From Marsupella aquatica (taxonomy: Eukaryota; Marchantiophyta), in assembly GCA_973895155.1 (NCBI GenBank), contig OZ316894.1, positions 1,550,001 through 1,614,000 on the forward strand: a stretch of 64,000 nt of DNA. The letters are read 5' to 3'. A model generated the notes under the pieces. It saw nothing but the letters and a program-made list of their open reading frames with translations. It ran no database searches and had not been told where the DNA came from. The first letter of the stretch is position 1, and every line of letters begins with the position of its first letter. Position numbers and translations under genes: made by a program. Of this stretch, positions 37,701-47,558 are shown piece by piece.

Positions 37701-39591
37701 AAATCAGCAAACCTTGTTGCTAACATGTCACCTATTTTGGAGGTGTTTGTACACTCACTTGCCATCCCCGTTTGGAAGTCGGATGCATTTGCCGAAAACG
37801 CAGCATTTGCCTTGAAGGGCTTAGCATTCTCGGAGGAAGAGGACATTGGACAATTACTTGTGAAGAAACAGGACCTACTAGCTAGCCTTGTGCGTTGCAT
37901 GTCTCAGCAATCCAAACCTAGTTTGCAAGCAGCCGCATCAGGGGCTTTGCGAAATCTATCTTGTAGTGAAGATGACGCTGTCAAGCTGAGAATTGCCAAT
38001 GAGGAAGGTGCTCTAGGTGGGGTACTGAGTTGGTTGTCAAACGATGACAACGGCGAAGTACAATTAGATTCAGCCTGCATTTTGGCAGAGCTAGCAGCTT
38101 CAGACGAAGAGGCTCTGAAGTTGAGAATTGCCAATGAGAAGGGTGCTCTGGTTGGCCTCGTGAGTTGCTTATCAAAGCACGACAACAGCGAGTTACAAAC
38201 ACTGGCAGCATGGGCTTTGAGAAACATAGCCAGCTCAAGTGATGAGTCTCTCAAGTTGAGAATCGCCAATGAAAAGGGGGCTCTGGTTGGTCTAGTGAAT
38301 TGCTTGTCTCAACAATCCAAACCTGACTTGCAAGCAGCTGCATTGGGGGCTTTGCTAAATCTAGCTTGTAGTGACGATGAATCTGTTGAGCTGAGAATCG
38401 CCAAAGAGGAGGGTGCTTTGGCTGGTCTCGTGAATTGCTTGTCCCAATGTGAGAACCCTGATGTGCAAGAAGACGCAGGCATAGTGATATTAAAGCTAGC
38501 TCGCACTCCAGATGGAAGGGCGATCCTTAAAGGAGCGGAAGGTCTGTTGCAGGGCCTTACAAGCTTAGTGGGAGGTGATGTGCGTGGGGATATTCGAAGT
38601 TCAGCAGTACAAGCGCTATTTCGAATAGACCCGACACTAGCTAAGGAAGTGGGGTTGCTCTCGGCACAACTAGATGGCGAAGCTTTAAGGTATGGTCGTG
38701 AATTTATAATTGAATTCGAGCACAACCTAGATTGTATAAAGATCGATGGAAAGCTAAGGGCAATATCTGTACATAGGTTATCTGTACAGAAGCTAGTTTC
38801 TCCTGCAGCAAGATACTGTACTACACTAACCATTCCGCCGAGTTAGCTGGCTTGAGAAGCGCAGGTTGGAAAGAGAATTAACCTGTACTTGATTCGAGGG
38901 TTCAACTAGCAGAAGAGTTCAGAATTTCCAGAATTTTGCAGTCGTTTTCCCTCATTTGTCTTGTGATCTGCCTCGGTTAGCAGGCAAGCGAATTTGTGGC
39001 AAGCCTTTTGACGATAAGATGTAGAAGTTCTCTTAGCATTGCAGAATCCAGCAGATGAATTATTGTACCATACAGTTTGAGACGTCCAAGCCTAGTGGCA
39101 TTGGATTGAGTAACATAGCTATACTTGAAATATGGTTGTAACCGAAGTTAAGAAGAAAGGGTGAACATGTTTACATCCAAGTGCACGTGATGTGTTTGCA
39201 GCGTATATTAACTAAGTTTCATATTTGTGATGGCAGTTATAGAATTTTTGTAAAAGCAAAATTTGGAGACTTTGAAGGGGCACTGGATGATGCCAACAAG
39301 GCAATCACGATGCCAGATGGCGACACGTTTTTTACCTTCCAAGAGAGGGGTGTCTTGAAACGAATGATGGAAGACCTTGAGGGAGCCCTGGCCGATTTGG
39401 ACGAAGGATTAAAACGAAAAAGCAATGACTACGAGATGCTGAAGCATCGTGGATATGTCAAGTTCTTGTTAAAAGACGTGGAAGGCGCTCGAGCAGATGC
39501 AGAATGGGCTCTATCGATCCAGTCCTCAAGGAATGACAGCGACTTCTACTTGGGAGCAACCCCTGTAGAATACTTGGGCTACAAGCTGTAG
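34753..39591 (+). CDS. CC-type NB-ARC immune receptor with ARM and TPR repeats
   Basis: Four exons (34753-35838, 35977-36873, 37428-38689, 39237-39591) give 1199 residues in continuous phase. Residues 1-170 form a helical CC-like domain starting MAVVSEVVAVCSSILGIVSK. The NB-ARC has a P-loop GGVGKGKST (189-197), kinase-2 ILMVLDD (284-290), LITSQW just after it, and GNPLAL (374-379). No MHD triplet is visible where expected; AWSLQSLV stands there. Residues 662 to about 1080 are ARM/HEAT-like repeats, with units of the form KLRIANEKGALVGLV. The last 120 residues are TPRs (GDFEGALDDANKAI, LEGALADLDEGL, VEGARADAEWAL). NB-ARC proteins are ATP-switched intracellular immune receptors; ARM/TPR would replace the LRR sensor. 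An ATG at 34702 is an alternative start. If exon 3 is not spliced at 38689 it ends at 38846 without TPRs. Confidence 0.87.
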
Positions 39592-42539
39592 CAGTGGAGA
39601 TTATTACTCGATGTCCGACAGTTACCGGGACTAGTAGATCATTGAATTGCGCCACTCGTTGATTGTTTGTGTGAATTGTGTGAAGCAGATTGAAGCTTGA
39701 ATGACAGCCATGACATGCGATTCCCTCTCTGGGACTGGAAAGCTTGAAAAAAAGACTTCGTAGCACCATATGTGCAGCCTGGCCCCGCACAGAGGGTGTC
39801 AAAGATGATTCTTTCTATGTAATATTCAATTGCACGTAATTCAATGGACGGATCTGATCATACTAAGAGCTCATGCAGGCAAGGGTTTCAATACTAAGGA
39901 CCACGAGCCTGCGACGTAAAGTCATCATTCAGCACTTATGGAGACTGAAACATCAACATGTCTAAGTTTTGTAGCACCCTGTAACTTTTGTAGTATTATC
40001 CCGTTAAGAAAGACAAGAGAATCCCCCTGCTGTTAGGTGACATTGTGGCTGTTTCCTCCAGAAGCGTAGCTTTCGCATTCCATAGAGAAACAGAGAGATG
40101 GAAGAAGGGGAAGGACATAATCATGATGTTGCTTTGCGACTGAAATCTTCTATGTGGTCATTTCTTGTGGCTAGATGTAGGAAGAGTTGCAAAATGCGAA
40201 GTCATAAACGGTGTCTGCAGGAGTGGGGACGAGATTACGAATTCAAGACAAGCTCGCGATTCGATCACTACATTGCCGTGTGAGTTTAGGAGAAGCATCC
40301 AGAAACATCATTTCCAAATGCAACCAAAGTAGAATAACACTTGAACGCTGTCGTGAGGTGAAATGACCTTCGGAAGAAGCAAGCTCTGCTACGTTGACCC
40401 CTTTATGGATATATTCTTCCAGAAGTAACGGCTGGATCCATAAATCTTTTCTGTCCACGAATTTGTGGGTCGTTGTGAATTCCAGTATGTGCAGAAGTTG
40501 CAGCTCTGGTCTCTATAATCTAAATCTTTCCACACGCATTTTGAATCAAACAGGAACTAAGGTCTCCAGCTGCTTATCTCTAGGTGGCGTCTACGGTTTC
40601 ACAAACTAGCTGTATGTCTTATGTTTCATAATCGTAACAAGGACGTTTTCCCAAGGGTGTGGCTATTGTTCTCTGTCCCTGTGATATCAGAAAGGCAGCA
40701 AGTGGCTTCACTGTGTGATCTTGACCGGGCCTAAGGTATTGTGTACCTTTTTCCATGACGTTTGTGGTCCTACATTTGGTTTACAGTGGGTCCACTTCTG
40801 TTCAAGCAGTATTTGGCCGGGATAGCCTAGTGCAACAAGAGGCTTCCGTTTCAAGCTTTTTCATTATGGGGGGACTTAAATATAGGCTGTGACTAATTTC
40901 CCGGCCGTGCAAGTTAGGGCTAGGTTCCATGGGCCAGGGGCAGGGAGTAAGATCACTCCCTTTGACACCCCCTGCGGCCCAAATAGACCGTATGCCAAGG
41001 TGTACATAGTATTTTAAATGTATGAATTTTGACTTTAGAGCCAATGAGAATGCATTGTATAACGTACTGTCACTATGTAGGGGCAGGGTGTGTGTCGACT
41101 TGTTAGATGCGCAGAGCTTGAACACGAGACATGAAAACACTCAAAGCCATCGAACACGATTTTGAAAACTTCCTGGAGTGCAGATTTCATTATGCCTCAA
41201 AAGAGGGCGAGACCCAGAGTACATAGTGGCGTGGGGATCGATGGACCTCAGTCCTTATCACACCGTTGTCCCGCGGAAGCCATGTGGCACAGAAAATGAC
41301 GATTTGACGAGCACCGAAACAGAAAGGTAAACTTTCACAGTGTGCCCCTTGAGTTTAACAGGGAATGTGAGGGAAAATCATACTCCCTACTATCCTCTTT
41401 GTACATTCCTCACTCCCTGGAACAACTGTGAATTTATTGACACACATGTGCACTCCTCACTCCCAGCCCCATGGAACCTAGCCTAGACAAGGCTGTAACA
41501 TAGTATGGCAGCCCCCAGCCTAAGTAGGCACAATGTGGTTGCGGGGTTTGACTATTTCCTGGGGATTGTGTGGGTCCAAACTGTCAATTTTTTTTGGTTT
41601 TTTGGAAAGCAAAGCATCTTTCTTGCGCAAGCCAGTTCTGGTTTACCCGCACCACTTGTTTCCCAGTGCAAAAAAATTTAATTTTCTTTTAAGCTTGTTA
41701 TATCAGCCTGGGGTCGGCCTTAAACCGCCACCAACCAAGACAAAACCATGATTACACAGATTTCACCATTTTTAGTACTCTTTCTCACAATCGTGGAACA
41801 AAGCCTCACAATAGACGAGAGAAATGTGAAAAAGTGAGGAGTTTTGGACACTCCTCCTTTTATATGGCCAGTGGTGGTTTAAGGGCACAGGAGCCATTTT
41901 GTGATGAAACCAACTGACCCTAATTTTGAGTCCCCCTATTTCATCTAATGCCAGCCCCTTAACAGCAGAATCTGGAAAATATTAGATATTGTTTGTGCAA
42001 TCTTTTCATGTTTTTATCCAGCATCAACATATATTCAACACCAACCTCTATTTTCTTGTTTTTATACTATAACTTTAAAAATAATGGATGCATGGAAGAG
42101 TCCATGCTTACACCAAAATGCTTAGAATATTCTTAAAATTTATATGAAATACTTTATCAGTGAGTTCCATTTAAAAAAAAATTAATAATTTGTTTTACCA
42201 ACCCTGGTGACACTACAGTAGATTTATGTGTTTTCAGGCCAGGGACGAGAGTGTTCATTTTATGAGGTTGCTTGCCTGCCCATTTCATTAGACACCCTCA
42301 GTAATGAACCTAATCGCCTTAAACGTTTTGTAAGTGTCAATCCTCTCTTGTGCGAAGGGGCTTTGGTGAACTCTACTTTCGGGTGGGTATTTGTTCAAAA
42401 GCTGCTGCCTCAGAAGTTTGGACTCATGACCCCACTCACTCATGATTGCTACGAGTCCACTACTGTTTCATTTAACTCCTTCATTCTCTCTTGTTATTTT
42501 CGTCTCATGCAGCAGGTTTGAAGTTCTTGGTTTGTTGCA
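39592..42539. other. 3' flank of NLR and intergenic sequence
   Basis: No gene recognised. A perfect 15-bp inverted pair (GGCTAGGTTCCATGG, 40918-40932 and 41469-41483), with looser similarity beyond it, could be the ends of a small non-autonomous element of about 570 bp. A frame at 42228-42521 directly precedes the EXO70 fragment but is not recognisable. Confidence 0.45.
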
Positions 42540-42853
42540 TGAGTTTGCCGAAGGGCGGGTTCATCCAAGCGAGGTTTTGACTCCAAGATGCCACGGTGCT
42601 CAGGATTGCTGAGTCTTGTGGTTTGCTCTGCCACTACAGTACTGAAGCAACTGTTTGGGGAATGGACAGTGGAAAAAATGCAAATTCCAAGCGGGGGTCT
42701 TCTGTGAATCTGATCATGCAAGTGCTCCAAAGCAACTTAGAGGGGAAATTTAAAGTTCTGGATCCGGCTCTCACTCAGCTCTTTATTCTGAACAATATTC
42801 ACTACATGATGAGATCTGTCCGAAGGTGGGTTGGCAAACGAATGCCTCACTAG
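42540..42853 (+). pseudogene. EXO70: EXO70 exocyst subunit C-terminal fragment
   Basis: One frame gives LKQLFGEWTVEKMQIPSGG. After a frameshift near 42690 another gives SSVNLIMQVLQSNLEGKFK, then ALTQLFILNNIHYMMRSVRR. This is the conserved block of plant EXO70 (usual form LFLMNNIHYMVRSVRRSEAK), which tethers secretory vesicles at the plasma membrane. The upstream HP-TRYVMNY region is degraded and the frame stops soon after VRR. It is a dead fragment without the N-terminal two thirds. Confidence 0.82.
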
Positions 42854-43410
42854 CAAAGCCTGGATTGTGAACCAGTTTGCCATTTCTTTTTAGTTAAGCA
42901 TTTTCTACTTGTGACGCAAAGGCAGGTTGTTCTTTGCACACACAAGAATTTGTTTTCTACAAGATTATCATTTCAATTTTTATACAAGAATTTGGTTTCC
43001 TGCTCAATTAACAGTTGATCCTCTGTGAGATTCCTGATTTGGTATCATTTCTCTTTGTTGTTCTAGTAAACTATTTTCTTCTGATGTCATAGCTCGGCAG
43101 TGAATGCCTCAACAATCAGTCACACATGAAACTACATTCATATTTGCAGGTTGGAGGTAAAAGAGTTGTTGGGATGATAGGGTACAACGACATTGACAAC
43201 TTCTGCAGCAGCATGCATCTGTATATTAGTGGTCTGCCTGGGGAAGGTTATCATTGTTGTTTAAGTACTGATTGCTTGCCACATTGCTGTAGTTACACGG
43301 AGTATTCAAACGTCGTTAGATGCTTTCTTTAATAAGCGACCAAAGGACCTCTTTTATTAGGTATCATCCAATCGTAGATGTCCTTCTAGAGTAGTGGAAT
43401 GAGACAGCGA
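42854..43410. other. Intergenic stretch, nothing recognised
   Basis: Sequence between the EXO70 fragment and the dispersed repeat. No features seen. Confidence 0.5.
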
Positions 43411-45006
43411 GTGGTGGACCTAGCCACCCAGCGCCCTCACCAATCCCAGCACTCACACCTAAGTGCCCCTGGTGCTCGAACGCCTCCACGGAATACCTCG
43501 AGCAAGCAACCTAGTGCCCTTTTGCACCGCCAGCGACCCCTCCCATATGAAGCCGCACGTGCCCTCCTACACGACCGCTACTCAATGGTCCTCACTATCT
43601 GCACAAGCAACCAAGTACCTCGGTAAGTAACCCCTCAGGATCTAGTATTCGCCAAGTCTAGCATCCTAACTCAGCTCAACAGACATTGGTAAATAGGTCA
43701 ACGATAGGTCCTCCCAATGCCATAAGCCAGAACCAGAACCCACGTCCACTGTTCATCCAGAACAACTCCTTCCTTGGGCGCGGCCCGGGTTCCCCCTCGT
43801 ACCTATCCATCACCAACTGACCGCCCTGACCCCAGGGCATGCTCATGGCCCAAATAGCGTAGCTTGTCCTAAAGCTTGTCCCAACACGCCGGGACCAGAA
43901 TGACCTCGACTCTAGCAACCAACTCCTGGTTCGTCTCACTGATGATCTAGGGGCCGAACACTCTTGGGACTCAACCGCCACACCTACTTGGCCTTGCCTC
44001 CCCAACGCAAGCTGTCATGCCGAGGGACAGTGCCTCTTGTGCACATCGACATGTCCCTCGCATGCCCGCTAGGTATGTAGTTAGGGCTAGTGTACTACTT
44101 GAGTTAGTGTCATGTTCTTGTAGCGAGTCTGGGCCGTTCTTGAAGCAAAGGTGTTTGTTAGTGTGACGCCTGGACCCGGTCCTACTTAGGGCATGTTTTT
44201 CTTTGCCATTTTTCAGTTCTTCTTGAATCGCTGTTGATAGAGCTCAGACAGTGCTCGTCGGTTCCGTACACGGGATTCACATAGTGATTTGTTAGATGCT
44301 CCCGACCGATCTTGGCATCTCGCCGGTTTTTGATTTGATTTCAGTATGCTTGTTTCTCTTACGCCTTTTATATACAGAGGTTTACACCTCCACTACGTAC
44401 ATACCACCTCAGTTGCTTTTTCTTGGCACTTGTGAATGTGATTGGACTTTTTCTATGCATGCTGGTTGCTAGCAGCTTGCACATATGCATTGCCGGTGAC
44501 TTGTATGTTTTTGATACACTATGGCTACGATACTATATGTCACGACAAAGCTCCCTTGGGAGATTGAACGTGGCTATTGACTTCGGCAGGATTTGGCAAG
44601 CGGGCGAGTTAACACCCGCAAATCCCAAGAATCCATGGTGCCCCTAGACCCAGCTGAGCTAAGCCCTCCTAGAGAGCTTTCCAACGCACCCAAGAAGTCA
44701 AGTTTGGCGGTTTCCCTTAGTGTCGCGACCGCCGCGGCTCACGACTTCGGCTCACCCTTAGCCCCCAGGGACACACCACTCCCCTCATATATGCTTATGG
44801 AGACCTGCCATCCCCGGACCAGCTTTGGTCCCTAAACATTTGGCCCCCAACCCAGATCCTATCGCGCATAATGGGCGCGCCACCAACTGGCAACGCCCAT
44901 AACTTTCTCGTTAGGCATCCACAAGTGGAGTGCCTTAGCCCGTTGTGATCGGGCCGACCCAATGCTCATGCCTAGGCCCTCAGGTCTCATCGCCGCTCGG
45001 GGCCCC
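43411..45006. mobile_element. Dispersed repeat, copy 2 (interrupted by a solo LTR)
   Basis: This aligns with 23390-24510 over its full length except for a foreign block at 44013-44547. It ends in the phrase CGGGGCCCC near 45006, where the two copies diverge. Substitutions between copies are scattered, consistent with two old insertions of one family. Confidence 0.75.
44013..44547 (+). mobile_element. Solo LTR with target-site duplication
   Basis: A 535-bp block begins TGTCATGCC and ends CACGACA, with short inverted ends TGTC/GACA. It is flanked by AAGC(T) at 44009-44013 and 44548-44552. The empty site is preserved as one AAGCT at 23999-24003 in the sister repeat, which proves a precise insertion. 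A TATA-like TTTTATATA lies near 44366, as expected of an LTR promoter. No internal coding region remains, so LTR-LTR recombination probably removed it. Orientation is inferred from the TATA-like site. Confidence 0.85.
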
Positions 45007-45301
45007 CTCGGGGGTCTCACTATATGGAGGACCCCCCCATCACCTGCGACGTTTTCATGCCTAGACCCCCATACTTATTAAGTTGAAATTTTTTTCCTCC
45101 CTCTTTCTTTCTTCTAAGAGTCTAAAATCCAAATTGTATTGCCCCTATAATTTGTGAAGTAAAGTGTCACATATCAATAAAAATGCCTAGAAAGAAAAGA
45201 TAAGTCTATGTCAGTACCTTGTGAAGTCGTATGTCAGACATGGCACGCCCTGCAACAGTTCTTGCACCTTTGTCGACCTTAAACTTTGATCATTTCAATG
45301 C
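45007..45301. other. Intergenic stretch, nothing recognised
   Basis: AT-rich spacer between the dispersed repeat and the hairpin repeat. No feature seen. Confidence 0.5.
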
Positions 45302-45390
45302 ATTATTTATATTGTGTACCTAAAAGGTCATCCCAATATAAACCGTACGTGCATAAGTGGGATGGCCTTTAAGGTCACAACATAAATAAT
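45302..45390. repeat. Imperfect inverted repeat, about 34-bp arms
   Basis: The arm at 45302-45335 and the arm at 45358-45390 pair with about four mismatches and one bulge. Both start from ATTATTTAT and end at CATCCCA around a short centre containing CGTACG. This is a MITE-like fold-back, sitting 75 bp from a tRNA-like sequence. Confidence 0.7.
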
Positions 45391-45465
45391 CCATTCCACC
45401 CATTGATCACCAATCCCATGCTCCATCCATACTCCATTTAAAACTTATGTTGAGAGATGTAACAT

Positions 45466-45524
45466 GTGACGGAGGGGAATTGAACCCCTAATTGAGAAAG
45501 GATCTCAAGTTGCCAATCCGTCAC
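45466..45524 (-). other. tRNA-like sequence lacking a D arm
   Basis: On the minus strand, 59 nt fold as a 7-bp acceptor stem (GTGACGG/CCGTCAC), a 5-bp anticodon-like stem (TTGAG/CTCAA) with loop ATCCTTT, and a perfect T arm (AGGGG TTCAATT CCCCT). The latter contains a consensus B box, GGTTCAATTCC. Only nine bases stand where a D arm should be, and the A box is degenerate. It may be a tRNA-derived SINE head or a tRNA pseudogene; the loop would read CCU (Arg) if real. Confidence 0.5.
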
Positions 45525-47558
45525 CCCCTATCCTATCCCACTACACCCACTAATATTAACAAAATAAAACATATATACAGACTCTCAAAAACTAAACAGT
45601 AGCATGATATTCATACCATTGTTTGAAGATACTGATCCAAAGCACGTCTATCTATTGGATCCAACACATAGATACGATCCATAACCCCTTCTTTCATGGT
45701 TAAACTAACACTACCAATGATCATTTCAATATCCATCCATTTCAAATCAGTGGTATCATATCTGAATTCACTTTTGCTCTTACCAATAGGACTATACCAA
45801 TTTAACAACAGTTCACAAATGTTACCTGATTGCCCTGCGAGTGGAGTTGGCCTATCCATCAAATCAATTGGTGACCGACAATTGCCCCACCTACTGCCAT
45901 ACTTCTGTCTCATTTGGACAATCCGACCAAACCAAAAATATTTCTTACCTGCTGAGATTGCCTCCACCACAACCTTATTCTTTCCTCCCTTTCTTTTTCC
46001 AGATCTAGTACTTGGAGCAGGATTATCATCAGACTCAAATGCAATTGCACAATCAGTGCCAACATCAACAAAACATGAGTTAGGATTGACTTCTTGCACT
46101 TTTCTCTTGCCAGTACTATAGTATAGCACTTGTTTCACCCTTGTCAGCCTATCTTTTGACAAATGCGGATTTCCTACCAATTGGCTTACCATAGTGGATT
46201 TGTAAATCACCTTGCCTTCATAAGTAACAGTAGGCACTACCTTGGTACGATTCTGCACATTAGTTACAGCATGGACAACTGATCCAAACACATGCCGAAC
46301 TTCATGACCTAATGTCTCAAGCTCATCTGAGGGGTCTACATCAAACTGTATATCATCTCTGTGTACATCATCTGAATGCATCTCAGGAACAACAATGGGA
46401 TCTGGTTCTGTTAACCATGCATCTATTCTATTCAGATCATCCTCAGGATCTTCCAATTCATGAAAATCTCCAGTTGGGCGAGGACCTATGTCTGGTGGTT
46501 GGTGCTCTACTTGCTCCTTAGAATCATTGCAAACAATTGCTTCCTTCATAACCACCTCTAGTGGCCAGGTCTCACTTTCCACAACCCAAGGACATGTCCA
46601 CCATCTCTTTCTAGCTGCTGGTAAGGAACTTCGTGGAGACATCTGCAATTGATGCATAAGATCCTTAGCAGCAACAAAACCTTCTTTAAGGGCTGCAACC
46701 ACTAATTCATTAGTCTCAATGAGAGAATAGTCAAGTAGATTTGGTGCTTCCTCCCCTTCCCCTATAGGATGAATCTTCCCCCATACATGATCTTGTTTCT
46801 TATGTGAACGACCTATCTTCAAGCCTTCTGGTCCATATTCTAGGGCAGCAAGCCGGTTCAGTCCAACAGCACTATCCAACAGAGAGCCAAAATCATAATT
46901 TCGCTCATGGCCACTCATGCCTCCTACCTTGCTGAAGAAAATCTCACAACAATCCGAACCTAGCAAGTGGAAGGGAACACCTAGATGTGGGAACTTATCT
47001 CGAAAGGCACAAATTAACAGCACAATGAAATGACATGACATGTTAACATCATGAAAAGCTTGAATAGACATCATGTCTTTCTCAGTGTGTGCTGCAAAGT
47101 TCCCACTGACCCACTGAATGGTCACCAAACCTCAACCACAATCTCCACAAACGTAGAAAGAATGAAACCTTGGATGCTAACACAAAACGGGACCTCAAAT
47201 CATGAACTGGAGAAAAGAAAATATCTAAGTAATCTGCACAAATCTCCAAGTACAACTGAGTTCCTAAACTTCATTCATGTCGTACATCTCTCCTCTCATA
47301 CATATCTTTCAGACATTGCTGCACTCTTCTTGCTGCTATTCGTTGTGGACCTGCCCAATTCTGCCGGTCAGTCCTATTCACATCATCCCAAGCCATGCCA
47401 TGTTCATGAATTGGATAATGATTGTAGACATTAGCTACATAAGATAAAGATGCATGTTGATCTCCTAGCACCAGTAAAGAAGACACTCTGTCTAAGGGGT
47501 TTATCATCTTTTTCCCATTATGAGGTTGGTCTTGGTCACCAAAGCCATACAAACCTTG

